Assembly (NCBI GenBank): GCA_026989435.1
Contig: JALSJI010000065.1
Location: forward strand, 1 to 57,485
DNA: 57,485 nt
Reading direction: 5' to 3'
Source of the DNA: Sulfurovum sp.
GTDB lineage: Bacteria; Campylobacterota; Campylobacteria; Campylobacterales; Sulfurovaceae
Positions 19,562 to 29,249 of the stretch are shown piece after piece. Position 1 is the first letter of the stretch; each line of letters starts with the position of its first letter. The notes below the pieces were generated by a model. The model was not told the origin of the DNA, made no database searches, and worked only from the letters and a program-made list of their open reading frames with translations. A program made the translations under genes and the position numbers.

Positions 19562-20497
19562 CTAAAATGGCAAATAGATCTTATCGATAAGCTCTTCATA
19601 TTCACGTTTGGCATGAGAGTCTACGGTAATGCCTCCACCGCTTTTATAGTAGAGTTTTTTATTCTCTTTTTCTAGAAAACGTATCATCACGCCAGAGCGA
19701 AGGCTCTCTCCGTTAAACACGCCGAAGACACCGGTATAAAACCCCCTCTTATACTCTTCTACCCGATGGATAATATCTACAGTACTCTTTTTGGGCGCAC
19801 CGGTAATAGAGCCCGCGGGAAGCATCTGAGAAAGGATTGTGCCTATATTGTCTCTCCAATCTTCAGGAAGCGTGGCAGTAATTTTAGAGCTTACTTGGAG
19901 TAACTCTTTTTTACCCGCTTTTATCTTTTCGACATAACGAAACTTTTCTACTTTTACGTTGGTACCTACAATACCAAGATCATTACGCATTAGATCCACT
20001 ATCATCACGTGCTCCGCCATCTCTTTGGTATCCGAGAGTATTTTCTCCTTTGCTTGGGGGATATTGGCATCAATGGTGCCTTTCATGGGGTAGGTGGCTA
20101 TAGTCTCTCCCGCTATCTCTACGAAACGCTCTGGCGAAAAGCAGATAAATTGATCTTTAAAATAGAGCTTGAACTTGGCACGCGCATAGGTAAAGATCTC
20201 TTTAAGAGTATAGTTGGTCTCTATGGGGGTTTTAAAGGTTAGGTTGAGCAGATAGGTATTACCGGAGCGTATCTGTTCGAGTATTTTGTCTAAAGATTTT
20301 TTGTAGGCAGCAAATGACACGGGGGATTTAGAAAATGTAAACTTCTTAGTACGCTTTTTTACAGGATAGTTACGCCAATCTTCCAGCTTATAGTAGATCT
20401 CTTTATCGAGTTTATCGAGTGCTTGTACAAATATTTTACTTTGGTCATAAGAGATAATAAAAAGAAAAGGTGTACGCAACTTCCCTAATGCATCCAT
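19562..20497 (-). CDS. pabB: candidate stand-alone PabB translated from internal ATG
   Basis: Internal ATG at residue 262 (KE-MDALGKLRTPFLF) lies at the apparent PabB domain boundary; 311-aa product. Confidence 0.5.
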   Translation of the reverse strand: MDALGKLRTPFLFIISYDQSKIFVQALDKLDKEIYYKLEDWRNYPVKKRTKKFTFSKSPVSFAAYKKSLDKILEQIRSGNTYLLNLTFKTPIETNYTLKEIFTYARAKFKLYFKDQFICFSPERFVEIAGETIATYPMKGTIDANIPQAKEKILSDTKEMAEHVMIVDLMRNDLGIVGTNVKVEKFRYVEKIKAGKKELLQVSSKITATLPEDWRDNIGTILSQMLPAGSITGAPKKSTVDIIHRVEEYKRGFYTGVFGVFNGESLRSGVMIRFLEKENKKLYYKSGGGITVDSHAKREYEELIDKIYLPF

Positions 20498-21280
20498 CTC
20501 TTTATAAGGGTCAGGCGTTGAAAATACACCACTATTTTTCACTATCTTTGAGATAAGTGAGCGTGAGACACCAAGATGTTTGGCAATCATGGCCTGTGTG
20601 TAGCCGTCTTTGAGTGCTAGAATAATGGCACGGTTTCTCCCATTTTCTTTAAAGTGTTGTTCTAGCGTCTTGTTAAAAGCGATAGATTTTGTGCCGTTAT
20701 GCGTAAGGACTTTTTGTGTTTGTATTGTAGAAAGTATCTCTAACTCTTTTTCGTTTAACTCTGTACCTATGATCTCTTGGATATTTGTATCGCTAAGCTC
20801 GGTAAGTAGTCTAGAGTGCAGGGTGCAAGGTGGCGGCATTTGCCCATTGGTTATGAGGGCTGCGAGCGTATAGGGGTACTCTCCTACACGAGATGCCAAT
20901 CCGGCTTGTATGGGATTTTGTTCTATGTAGCGTATGAGGGTGTAGTAGTAGGTTTCTGAGTTGATATATCTAGAGTAGAATCTCCCTTGCCAGAAGTGTC
21001 CGGAACGTTTCTGCTTTTTGTTTGCGTATATAGCATAATTGGAGTTGATATGTTTCATAAACAGGGAGATGTTTCCCCTGCTAGTCTCTATAAGAAGATG
21101 AAAATGATTAGACATCAAACAGTAGTCATGCAGCACCACGCCATACGTATTACACGCTTTGCAGACGATGCCTAAAAATACTTCATAATCTTCATCTGCT
21201 ATAAAGATGTCACTACGGTTTATCCCACGGTTAATGACATGATGGTAACCTGCTAAGTCTATGCGTGGTCGTCTGGGCAT
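19562..21280 (-). CDS. pabB: in-frame fusion: RAYT/Y1 transposase (aa 1-~261) + aminodeoxychorismate synthase component I (aa ~262-572)
   Basis: N-term MPRRPRIDLAGYHHVINRGINRSDIF...DYCLMSNHFHLLIET...RYIEQNPIQAGL plus HTH YTQAMIAKHLGVSRSLISKIVKN; C-term GKLRTPFLFIISYD...RSGNTYLLNLTF...ICFSPERF...ATYPMKGTI...MIVDLMRNDLG...GSITGAPKKSTVDII...GVFNGESLRSGVMIR. Confidence 0.9.
   Translation of the reverse strand: MPRRPRIDLAGYHHVINRGINRSDIFIADEDYEVFLGIVCKACNTYGVVLHDYCLMSNHFHLLIETSRGNISLFMKHINSNYAIYANKKQKRSGHFWQGRFYSRYINSETYYYTLIRYIEQNPIQAGLASRVGEYPYTLAALITNGQMPPPCTLHSRLLTELSDTNIQEIIGTELNEKELEILSTIQTQKVLTHNGTKSIAFNKTLEQHFKENGRNRAIILALKDGYTQAMIAKHLGVSRSLISKIVKNSGVFSTPDPYKEMDALGKLRTPFLFIISYDQSKIFVQALDKLDKEIYYKLEDWRNYPVKKRTKKFTFSKSPVSFAAYKKSLDKILEQIRSGNTYLLNLTFKTPIETNYTLKEIFTYARAKFKLYFKDQFICFSPERFVEIAGETIATYPMKGTIDANIPQAKEKILSDTKEMAEHVMIVDLMRNDLGIVGTNVKVEKFRYVEKIKAGKKELLQVSSKITATLPEDWRDNIGTILSQMLPAGSITGAPKKSTVDIIHRVEEYKRGFYTGVFGVFNGESLRSGVMIRFLEKENKKLYYKSGGGITVDSHAKREYEELIDKIYLPF
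20507..20525. repeat. 19-bp inverted repeat, pabB-side copy
   Basis: AGGGTCAGGCGTTGAAAAT; on the minus strand it encodes FSTPDP at the fusion junction. Confidence 0.95.
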
Positions 21281-21330
21281 CGTAAATCCTTTTGGTTTAA
21301 TGGAATGATTATAGCATAAGTATAGGGTAA

Positions 21331-21349
21331 ATTTTCAACGCCTGACCCT
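21331..21349. repeat. 19-bp inverted repeat, upstream copy
   Basis: ATTTTCAACGCCTGACCCT, exact reverse complement of 20507-20525. Confidence 0.95.
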
Positions 21350-21373
21350 AATAATTAATTAAGTTGTGTCGGG

Positions 21374-21379
21374 TATAAT
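21374..21379 (+). promoter_or_regulatory. putative -10 box for the 21412 lipoprotein gene
   Basis: GGGTATAATAAT about 32 nt upstream of ATG 21412. Confidence 0.45.
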
Positions 21380-21411
21380 AATAAAATTATCTAATTTCAA
21401 GGAATGATAGA

Positions 21412-22104
21412 ATGAAAAGATTAATACCCATACTCATATCGATTTTGGTATTTATCGGCTGTGGAGAAGATAAGCCGGAGAAGAAAACACCCCAAGTGGT
21501 TATAGATAAGAGTCGTCTACAAGCAGATGATGAGATTAACGCTACGGTTTATGTTTGTTCTTTAGGAGATGAACTAGTTCGTGATGGCAATGCATCGAAG
21601 TTTGATACAACTTATGATCAAACCAATTTAGTGTGGAAGATGACACTTGATACCGGCAAGAATAAAGATTTAAAAGTTGATGAGTGTAACCTTACTTCTA
21701 CTTACTCAAGATTATGCTTTCAGGTTAATCCTGAAGAACCGGGTACGGGAATGTATCAAGAGATTTCGACAGAGACAGGCAAGAGATACAGAGTCATGGC
21801 AGAGCTTATCGGTGCAGATAATGTGGGTCATCAAGAGGATTTTACACAAGGAAGATCTTATGTCTCTATTGAAGACAGCAAACCTAAGAAAACCAGTCAA
21901 CCTCTTAAATATAGTGAGTTGGTAATAGGAAATATTCCAAAAAAAGTAGCATTTGATTTTAACGCCACTAAAGAGACGATGTACGTACAGCTTAGGGGTA
22001 ATACTGCATTTGCATACCCCTCGGCATTTTATATCTCTGTAAGAGAGTTGATTCTTCATGAAAGAGCAAATGCACCAGAGAATACAGTGGAGTGCAATCT
22101 TTAA
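21412..22104 (+). CDS. hypothetical lipoprotein, possibly carbohydrate-binding-module-like
   Basis: Lipobox LVFIGCGEDK; C-term MYVQLRGNTAFAYPSAFYISVRELILHE resembles a beta-sandwich end. Confidence 0.55.
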   Translation: MKRLIPILISILVFIGCGEDKPEKKTPQVVIDKSRLQADDEINATVYVCSLGDELVRDGNASKFDTTYDQTNLVWKMTLDTGKNKDLKVDECNLTSTYSRLCFQVNPEEPGTGMYQEISTETGKRYRVMAELIGADNVGHQEDFTQGRSYVSIEDSKPKKTSQPLKYSELVIGNIPKKVAFDFNATKETMYVQLRGNTAFAYPSAFYISVRELILHERANAPENTVECNL

Positions 22105-22134
22105 AAAAAATTAGCAAAACGACTCCGTTTTGCT
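22103..22134 (-). terminator. rho-independent terminator of pyrB
   Basis: Minus strand reads AGCAAAACG-GAGT-CGTTTTGCT-AATTTTTTTT: 9-bp perfect stem followed by T8. Confidence 0.8.
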
Positions 22135-22170
22135 ACGCTACGTCCCGTCACTACCTAATGCGAGGATACC

Positions 22171-23049
22171 CTATGCATCCAACAACAGCAACTTTAAAAT
22201 AGCCATACGCATAAAGACACCGTTTTTTACCTGAGCAAGCACTTTACATCTTGGGTCTTCAAGCATCGCATCGCTAATATCTATATTTCTCATCACGGGC
22301 CCAGGGTGCAGAAGCAGAATATCTCTATTGTGCATACGCTCTTTGGTGATGCAGTATTGCCTTGCATAGTCGTCATAGTCTTCAAACAGCTCCGTCTCAT
22401 GGCGCTCTAGCTGTGCACGTAGGCTCATAATAATATCGACTTTGTCCATAATGTCGTCTAGGTTTCTGTATTGAGGAAGATTACTGTGAGGCATAAACTG
22501 CTCAGGCGCTACAAGAAGTACATGCATTCCCATACGTGTCATAAGGCGAATCGCAGAGTTTGCCACACGTGAGCTTACGATATCTCCTACGATAGCGATG
22601 GTTTTACCCTTGATATCGCCATCAAAATGTTCTGCTATTGTAAAGAGATCCAACAGTGCCTGGGTAGGATGTGCGTAGTTGCCTGCACCCGCATTAATCA
22701 CGGGACTTGTGTGCATCTTAGCCAGTAGTTTGGGAGTGTCGTTTTTGGAGTGACGGACAATGATTCCGTCCGGCTCCATGGCACAGAGATTGGCAAAGGT
22801 ATCCTCCAGGCTTTCACCCTTTTTGGCAGAACTTCTGCTTGGATCGAGATGAACAACCGCCGCACCCAATCTTTTTGCTGCCACTTCAAAAGAGCTTCGG
22901 GTTCTGGTGCTTGGCTCAAAAAAAAGCGTAATGAGCAGTTTGTTATAAAGTAACAAGGGAGGGTGCTTGGACTTAAAACGTTTGGTATCAGCGAGTAGTT
23001 GTGCGATTTGGCTGTCTGAAAAATCATCGGTATCTACAAGATGTTGCAT
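22171..23049 (-). CDS. pyrB: aspartate carbamoyltransferase catalytic subunit
   Basis: FFEPSTRTRSSFEVAAKRLG; NAGAGNYAHPTQALLDL; LLHPGPVMRN. Confidence 0.96.
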   Translation of the reverse strand: MQHLVDTDDFSDSQIAQLLADTKRFKSKHPPLLLYNKLLITLFFEPSTRTRSSFEVAAKRLGAAVVHLDPSRSSAKKGESLEDTFANLCAMEPDGIIVRHSKNDTPKLLAKMHTSPVINAGAGNYAHPTQALLDLFTIAEHFDGDIKGKTIAIVGDIVSSRVANSAIRLMTRMGMHVLLVAPEQFMPHSNLPQYRNLDDIMDKVDIIMSLRAQLERHETELFEDYDDYARQYCITKERMHNRDILLLHPGPVMRNIDISDAMLEDPRCKVLAQVKNGVFMRMAILKLLLLDA

Positions 23050-23076
23050 GGGGCTCCTTGGAGAATAATTATGTGA

Positions 23077-23715
23077 TTATAGCGTAGAGCGGCTAACAAA
23101 TTTTAGTAAGCCCTTTTCTATATCCCACCATTGAGGAAATAGGGCATCGTAATAGGGCTGTGTCACCTTTTTAAAAGCCTCTTTGTCTTCGTAGATATTT
23201 ACGCACCACTCAAAGTCAATCCCCCCGGTTTTTAGTGCTTCTATAGAGAGCAGTGTATCGTTAATGCACCCTAGACGGCTAGGTGTGACAAGTAGGGTTT
23301 TGCTCTGCAGTGTTTTAATAAGGTCTATCATATGAAAGTCTCTGGTGACAGGAACATAGAGTCCTCCCGCACCCTCTATTAGGAGGATATCGCACAGTTT
23401 TGAGAGTGTATGGTATTTTTCGATGATTTTTTCTATAGATATAATCTGCTCTGTGTCTGCACAAAACGGTGCAGCGGGAAGAGCAAAGGTATAGGCAGTA
23501 ATGTCAAGGGGTTTTAGATTTTTGAAGTTTTCATTAACCTTTTGGCAAACTTCAAGTAGTATAGTGGCATCAGGAGCCATATGGGTGACCCCTGTTTCAA
23601 TCGGCTTATAGACACCGACACTGTAGCCCTTGGAAGCAAATGCTTCAATAAGCTTGAGTGTTGTGTGGGTTTTGCCTATATTTGTGTTTGTAGCAGTAAT
23701 AAAAAGTGAATGCAC
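23077..23715 (-). CDS. bioD: dethiobiotin synthase (start trimmed to GTG 23715)
   Basis: LFITATNTNIGKTHTTLKLIEAF; YKPIETGV; LLIEGAGGLYVPV. Confidence 0.88.
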   Translation of the reverse strand: MHSLFITATNTNIGKTHTTLKLIEAFASKGYSVGVYKPIETGVTHMAPDATILLEVCQKVNENFKNLKPLDITAYTFALPAAPFCADTEQIISIEKIIEKYHTLSKLCDILLIEGAGGLYVPVTRDFHMIDLIKTLQSKTLLVTPSRLGCINDTLLSIEALKTGGIDFEWCVNIYEDKEAFKKVTQPYYDALFPQWWDIEKGLLKFVSRSTL

Positions 23716-23792
23716 TTGTATTTCTCCGTTTTTTTTGTATAATATACTAGGATAGACATATCGATTTAAAATGAAGGAAAGTGTAACACAAT

Positions 23793-24092
23793 ATGCCAAA
23801 GTTTCAAGAAGAACTGGATCTAGATGTAGAACTCGAAGAACCTAAGATGTTTAAAGTGCTTTTACACAACGATGATTATACCAGCATGGATTTTGTCGTG
23901 GAGATACTGATGGATATTTTCCATAAGCCACAACCCGATGCAGAAAAAATTATGCTGCAGATACATGAATTTGGCAAAGCCGTATGCGGTGTATACTCTT
24001 TTGAGATTGCACAAACCAAAGCACGACAGGTCAAACAGCGAGCAAAACAGAACGAGTTCCCATTGTTGGCAACGATAGAAGAAGATTCGTAG
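23793..24092 (+). CDS. clpS: ATP-dependent Clp protease adaptor ClpS
   Basis: FKVLLHNDDYTSMDFVVEIL; HEFGKAVCGVYSFEIAQTKARQV. Confidence 0.95.
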   Translation: MPKFQEELDLDVELEEPKMFKVLLHNDDYTSMDFVVEILMDIFHKPQPDAEKIMLQIHEFGKAVCGVYSFEIAQTKARQVKQRAKQNEFPLLATIEEDS

Positions 24093-24123
24093 GTTAAAGT
24101 ATCTACAGAGTAAAGGATAAAAG

Positions 24124-26313
24124 ATGATTAGTATCGCACTTAATGATGTATTTAAGCAGGCAGTAAGCTACGCAAAAGAGAATAGACATGAGTATCTCAC
24201 GGTAGAGCATGTTTTTTTGGCCTTGGTAAAATCTGAGACAGGTGCAGAGATACTCTCCACGCTCAATGCCGACCTTGCGGCATTGGAACGAGGGATTGTC
24301 GAACATATTGCCAAGACCATTCCTTCGCTCAAGGAGGCGGTAGAGCCTTTTGAGACGGTAGCACTTTCGCGGGCTATCAATGATATGATGACGCAGATAC
24401 ACTCATCCGGAAGGACAGAGGCGAGTATAGGCGATATGCTGGCGGCTATTTTTATGCAAGAGCACTCGTATGCCGTCTATTTGATGAAAAAAGAGGGGAT
24501 CTCCCGTGTTGATATTTTGGAAGTGATTTCGCACAGCTATGATACCGGTATCTCTTTGAAGAAAGAAGAGAAAAAAGATGAAACATATTTGGATAAATTT
24601 ACTATAGAACTTGTAGCATTTGCCAAATCAGGGAAAATAGACCCGGTAGTAGGACGTACGGAAGAGATAGAGCGTGTCATGCAGACGCTCTGTAGACGTA
24701 AAAAGAACAATCCTTTGCTCGTAGGTGAGCCCGGTGTCGGTAAAACGGCTATTGCAGAGGGGCTTGCACTGCGTATTTCACAGGCTGACGTGCCGGATGT
24801 CTTGAAAAAATCTAGTGTCTATGCCCTGGATTTGGGTGCCCTTGTCGCCGGTACCAAATACAGAGGGGATTTTGAAAAGCGACTTAAGGGGATTATCTCC
24901 GAGCTTGCCCAAAAAAAAGATGCTATTCTTTTTGTAGACGAGATACATACGATGGTAGGAGCAGGCGCTACAAGCGGCGGGAGCATGGATGCTTCCAACT
25001 TGCTTAAACCGGCATTGGCACGAGGGGATTTAAAATGCATAGGCGCCACTACCTATGCAGAGTATAGAAACTTTTTTGACAAAGATAAAGCACTTAGCCG
25101 AAGGTTTGCCAAGATTGATGTAGAAGAGCCGAGTATAGAAGATACCTTTACTATACTTAAGGGTATACAGCATAAGTATGAGGAATATCATCGTATTGAG
25201 TTTACGGATGCGGCGTTGCAGTCGGCTATCGACCTCTCCGTAAAATATATACACGATAGGTTTTTACCGGACAAGGCGATGGATATTATCGATGAGGTGG
25301 GTGCACACTTTATGCTTAAAGGGATTGAAAACGTCAAAGTACACCCCCAAGATATTGAACATAGCGTTGCTAAAATAATGAAACTGCCTTCTACGGTAAT
25401 TAGTGCCGATGATACTGAAAAGTTAAAAACACTGCAAAAAGATCTATCGGCACGTATTATTGGACAGGATGAAGCGATTGAAGTACTCGTAACGGCGGTA
25501 AAACGTTCATATGCAGGGCTGAACGGAGAGAATAAGCCTATAGGTTCTTTTCTCTTTGTAGGTCCTACCGGTGTAGGTAAAACGGCATTGGCAACACAAC
25601 TTGCCAAAACCTTGCATGTACACTTTGAGCGCTTGGATATGAGTGAGTATATGGAGGCACATACGGTAAGTAGGCTGGTAGGTTCTCCCCCGGGATATGT
25701 GGGATATGAACAAGGCGGATTGCTTACTGAGATGATAAAAAAGCATCCCCATACCGTATTGCTCTTGGATGAGATAGAAAAAGCACATCCTGATATTATG
25801 AATATCCTGTTGCAGGTGATGGACGGTGCAAAATTGACGGACAATAACGGCATAGTCTCTGATTTTAAAAACGTCATACTCATTATGACTTCCAATATCG
25901 GTACAAAAGAGCCCAATGTGATGGGATTTAACAAAGACAACTCTATTAAAACCGATAAAGCATTAGCATCATTTTTCTCACCTGAGTTTAGAAACAGACT
26001 CAGCGCGACCGTTGAGTTTAACAAATTGAGTTTGGATGCTTTGGTGCTGATTGTAGAGAGGGAAGTTGAGAAACTCAATCAACTGCTTGCAGCCAAAGAT
26101 GTCAAAGTGAAATTGTCAAAAAAGGTCAAAGAGTATTTGGCAAACGAAGGGTATGATGAGCGTTACGGCGCAAGACATATCTCTCGTGTAATCGATGAAC
26201 AGATAAAAGAACAGCTTACCGACGAGATGCTTTTTGGGAAACTTAAAAAGGGTGGTTTTGCAAAGGTCAGTATGAAAAACGAGACATTGAAATTTGAATT
26301 TACGGCAAAGTAG
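24124..26313 (+). CDS. clpA: ATP-dependent Clp protease ATPase ClpA
   Basis: Clp_N region; two AAA+ modules ([18 protein letters not shown]); directly after clpS. Confidence 0.96.
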   Translation: MISIALNDVFKQAVSYAKENRHEYLTVEHVFLALVKSETGAEILSTLNADLAALERGIVEHIAKTIPSLKEAVEPFETVALSRAINDMMTQIHSSGRTEASIGDMLAAIFMQEHSYAVYLMKKEGISRVDILEVISHSYDTGISLKKEEKKDETYLDKFTIELVAFAKSGKIDPVVGRTEEIERVMQTLCRRKKNNPLLVGEPGVGKTAIAEGLALRISQADVPDVLKKSSVYALDLGALVAGTKYRGDFEKRLKGIISELAQKKDAILFVDEIHTMVGAGATSGGSMDASNLLKPALARGDLKCIGATTYAEYRNFFDKDKALSRRFAKIDVEEPSIEDTFTILKGIQHKYEEYHRIEFTDAALQSAIDLSVKYIHDRFLPDKAMDIIDEVGAHFMLKGIENVKVHPQDIEHSVAKIMKLPSTVISADDTEKLKTLQKDLSARIIGQDEAIEVLVTAVKRSYAGLNGENKPIGSFLFVGPTGVGKTALATQLAKTLHVHFERLDMSEYMEAHTVSRLVGSPPGYVGYEQGGLLTEMIKKHPHTVLLLDEIEKAHPDIMNILLQVMDGAKLTDNNGIVSDFKNVILIMTSNIGTKEPNVMGFNKDNSIKTDKALASFFSPEFRNRLSATVEFNKLSLDALVLIVEREVEKLNQLLAAKDVKVKLSKKVKEYLANEGYDERYGARHISRVIDEQIKEQLTDEMLFGKLKKGGFAKVSMKNETLKFEFTAK

Positions 26314-26322
26314 ATTTTCATA

Positions 26323-27042
26323 TTGATGCATGAGGAGTTTTACGTCACGCAGCTAAGCCCTTATTTTATTGCCTTTCCCAATCCTTATTATGCAGATGAC
26401 GGGGGTCTGCTCGCCTATGGCGGCGATCTCTCTTCCAAGAGACTCATTGCTGCTTATAAAAGAGGTATCTTTCCCTGGTATTCCGAAGGAGACCCTATTC
26501 TTTGGTGGTCTCCAAATCCTAGACTTTTACTCTATCCGCACCAATTTAGGCTTCGTAAATCATTTAGAAGGGTACTGCGTTCCGGAAAGTTCTCCGTGAC
26601 GTTTGATCAAGACTTTTCAACTGTTATCAAGCAGTGTGCCTCGGTTCCAAGAAAGGGTCAGGAAGCCACATGGATAGTGCCTGAAATGATAGAGTCCTAT
26701 ACCAGACTGCACAAGGAGGGATATGCCCACTCCGTGGAAGTCTATTTGGAGGGCTCGCTGGTTGGAGGTTTGTATGGACTGGCACTTGGAAAAGCTTTTT
26801 TTGGAGAGTCTATGTTTTCATTGGTCTCTGACGCATCTAAAGTAGCGTTTAAAGCACTAAGTGATGTTTTAGCTAGCAGAGGATATGATTTTATAGACTG
26901 CCAGATGAAAACAGATCATATGCTGAGTTTAGGTGCCGAGATTGTGCCAAGAGAGATATTTTTGAGCGAACTTGCTGCAGCCGTAGAGGCACCGACACAG
27001 ATGGGACCGTGGGATGATTTTCACTGGGTATATAAGGAATGA
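26323..27042 (+). CDS. aat: leucyl/phenylalanyl-tRNA--protein transferase (likely ATG 26326)
   Basis: FPNPYYADDGGLLAYGGDLS; GIFPWYSEGDPILWWSPNPR; FFGESMFS; DCQMKTDHMLSLGAE. Confidence 0.95.
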   Translation: MMHEEFYVTQLSPYFIAFPNPYYADDGGLLAYGGDLSSKRLIAAYKRGIFPWYSEGDPILWWSPNPRLLLYPHQFRLRKSFRRVLRSGKFSVTFDQDFSTVIKQCASVPRKGQEATWIVPEMIESYTRLHKEGYAHSVEVYLEGSLVGGLYGLALGKAFFGESMFSLVSDASKVAFKALSDVLASRGYDFIDCQMKTDHMLSLGAEIVPREIFLSELAAAVEAPTQMGPWDDFHWVYKE

Positions 27043-28037
27043 AAATGGTAGATAGGGATTTGGGATTCTCTTTATGGCTGGATTTTGTTGAAAGAGATTA
27101 CCTTAAAGTAGAGTTTCCCGGGTTAATCGAAAAAGGGATTATTAACGGTGCGACATCCAATCCCTCTATTTTTGCCTCGGCAATCGCTAACTCAGAGGCA
27201 TATAAAGAGCAGTTGCAAACACTTTTAGATAAAACTCCAAAAGAGAAATACGAAGCACTTGCTATAGAAGATATCCGTACCGCTGCCATAGCACTTAGGA
27301 GCTGTTACGATGAGGGGAATGACGGCTATATCTCTATAGAAGTAGATCCTTTTCTCGCCAACAATACGGCAGGAACAATCGAAGAGGGAAGACGCCTCTT
27401 TGCCGAGATAGGAGAAGCCAATGTTATGGTAAAAGTACCTGCAACACAAGCAGGATATGAGGCGATGACGGCACTGCTTGCAGACGGCATTTCCGTCAAT
27501 GCGACGTTGGTATTCTCCCCCAAACAAGCACACAGGTGTATTCAGGCGATGCAAAAGGGCATTGAGACATTTGAAGAGAAAAACGGGGGCAGGGTAGATG
27601 CAGTGATATCTGTATTTGTAAGCCGTTTTGACAGGCTACTGGACAAAGATTTAGCCGCAAGAGGTATAGAGGTATCAAAAACAGGTATCTATAATGCAAC
27701 TAAAATCTATACTCTTGTAGAAGCATGTGCTAAGGAAAATATACGTACACTGTTTGCAAGTACCGGGGTGAAAGATAAGAGCCTTGAAGCTGATTTTTAT
27801 ATGCGAGAACTCTATGCTCCACACTCAGTAAATACTGCTCCTTTGGCTACCATAGAGGCATTTGTTACGACAGACACCCTTAGATCTAGGCTGCCTCTAC
27901 AAGAACATGAAATCAATAGTTATTTTGCAAAACTTTCAGAGAGTGGCGTAGATATGGACGGGGTATACCGATTACTTCTTGACGACGGGCTTAAAGCCTT
28001 TGAAAAGGCATTTCAAGAGATGCTGGATAACTTATAG
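27039..28037 (+). CDS. tal: transaldolase
   Basis: IINGATSNPSIFASAI; VMVKVPATQAGYEAM; SVNATLVFS; ISVFVSRFDRLLD. Confidence 0.93.
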   Translation: MKMVDRDLGFSLWLDFVERDYLKVEFPGLIEKGIINGATSNPSIFASAIANSEAYKEQLQTLLDKTPKEKYEALAIEDIRTAAIALRSCYDEGNDGYISIEVDPFLANNTAGTIEEGRRLFAEIGEANVMVKVPATQAGYEAMTALLADGISVNATLVFSPKQAHRCIQAMQKGIETFEEKNGGRVDAVISVFVSRFDRLLDKDLAARGIEVSKTGIYNATKIYTLVEACAKENIRTLFASTGVKDKSLEADFYMRELYAPHSVNTAPLATIEAFVTTDTLRSRLPLQEHEINSYFAKLSESGVDMDGVYRLLLDDGLKAFEKAFQEMLDNL

Positions 28038-28050
28038 GAAGGGAAATACA

Positions 28051-29196
28051 GTGGAAGAAAAACTAAAGCTTTATTTAAAAACAATGATTAAGAATAAAGG
28101 TTCGGATCTTCATATTAAGTCAGGAGCGATTGTAAGGGTACGTGTCCATGGTCAGTTGAAGATGTTGGGGGACGAGATATTAACGGCTGATATGGTAGAG
28201 GAGATGGCCAAAGAGATTACAACACAAGAGCAATATTATAAACTTAAAGAGGAGAAGAATCTTGATTTTACCTATGTTCTGGGAGAGGAACATCGATTTA
28301 GGGTCAATTTTTTTCATCAAATGGATGGGCTTTCGGCAGTTTTTCGTATTATTCCCGTTAAAATCGCAACACTGGATGAACTTAACCTGCCTGAAGTCAT
28401 TAAAACCTTTACGGATATACATCGTGGGCTTGTACTGGTAACGGGAGTGACGGGTTCTGGTAAATCAACCACGCTTGCAGCCATTATTGATAAAATCAAC
28501 AGAGAGACCAAAAAGCATATTATCACAGTGGAAGACCCTATTGAATTTATCCATAAAGACAGAGGATGCCTTATCAATCAAAGGGCAATAGGCACAGACA
28601 CCTACTCGTTTGCAGATGCGCTAAGAGCAGCACTGAGAGAAGACCCTGATATTATACTTGTCGGAGAAATGCGTGATTTGGAGACAATAGATATTGCACT
28701 GCATGCCGCAAATACGGGACACCTCGTTTTTTCTACCCTTCATACACTCGATGCCAAAGAGACGATAGACAGGATTGTAGGTATGTTCTCCAAAGAGGAG
28801 CAAAACAGAATCAGAGGTTCTTTGGCCTCAGTCTTAGAGGGTGTTATATCACAGCGACTTGTCCCTACAAAAGATGGTGGCAGGGCAGCAGCGATTGAAG
28901 TATTGAAAAAAACATCACGTATAGAGCAGCTTATCATGGAAAACCGTGACTATGAAATACCCGATGCGCTGTTTGAGGGGAAAGAGATTTACGGTACTCA
29001 GACATTTGATCAGGCTTTACTTGATTTGGTTAAAGAGAATCGTATTACGCAAGAGATTGCTCTTGAGTATGCCACAAATGCTGCAGATATGAAGCTCAAA
29101 ATGCAAGGAGTAGGCAAGGGAGCTATCGTACAGGATGATAATATTTCAAATATGAATGAGGATGTTTTTGCCTTTAAAGAGGATGATGATGCATAG
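28051..29196 (+). CDS. pilT: PilT-type type IV pilus retraction ATPase (start trimmed to GTG 28051)
   Basis: GVTGSGKSTTLAAIID; HIITVEDPIEFIHKD; ALREDPDIILVGEMRDLETI; HLVFSTLHT. Confidence 0.88.
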   Translation: MEEKLKLYLKTMIKNKGSDLHIKSGAIVRVRVHGQLKMLGDEILTADMVEEMAKEITTQEQYYKLKEEKNLDFTYVLGEEHRFRVNFFHQMDGLSAVFRIIPVKIATLDELNLPEVIKTFTDIHRGLVLVTGVTGSGKSTTLAAIIDKINRETKKHIITVEDPIEFIHKDRGCLINQRAIGTDTYSFADALRAALREDPDIILVGEMRDLETIDIALHAANTGHLVFSTLHTLDAKETIDRIVGMFSKEEQNRIRGSLASVLEGVISQRLVPTKDGGRAAAIEVLKKTSRIEQLIMENRDYEIPDALFEGKEIYGTQTFDQALLDLVKENRITQEIALEYATNAADMKLKMQGVGKGAIVQDDNISNMNEDVFAFKEDDDA

Positions 29197-29243
29197 AGAT
29201 TTGCAGCAGCGGTGCTACAAAGAAGAGTTTAATAGAAATTGGC

Positions 29244-29249
29244 TATAAT
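29244..29249 (+). promoter_or_regulatory. putative -10 box upstream of rplY
   Basis: ATTGGCTATAATTC, nearly identical to the leuS promoter. Confidence 0.55.

Larger units (their letters stand above)
20507..21349 (-). mobile_element. REP/RAYT-type element (about 843 bp) with 19-bp inverted terminal repeats
   Basis: AGGGTCAGGCGTTGAAAAT at 20507-20525 and its exact reverse complement ATTTTCAACGCCTGACCCT at 21331-21349 flank the transposase coding part. Confidence 0.85.

Noticed and set aside
23716-23799. N-terminal extension of BioD
   Set aside because: Conserved BioD begins at HSLFITATNTNIGKT; the extension overlaps the clpS start and promoter, so GTG 23715 is preferred.
25188-26078. 296-aa minus-strand ORF inside clpA (and similar long antisense ORFs in ruvB, dnaX, plsX, fabH, mfd)
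   Set aside because: Composition (Ser/Thr/Pro/Ile-rich) is typical of antisense translation of conserved genes; no recognised motifs.
28051-29196. Orphan PilT as a new motility system
   Set aside because: Canonical PilT motifs; pilus genes are commonly elsewhere in the genome, so isolation in this window is not informative.
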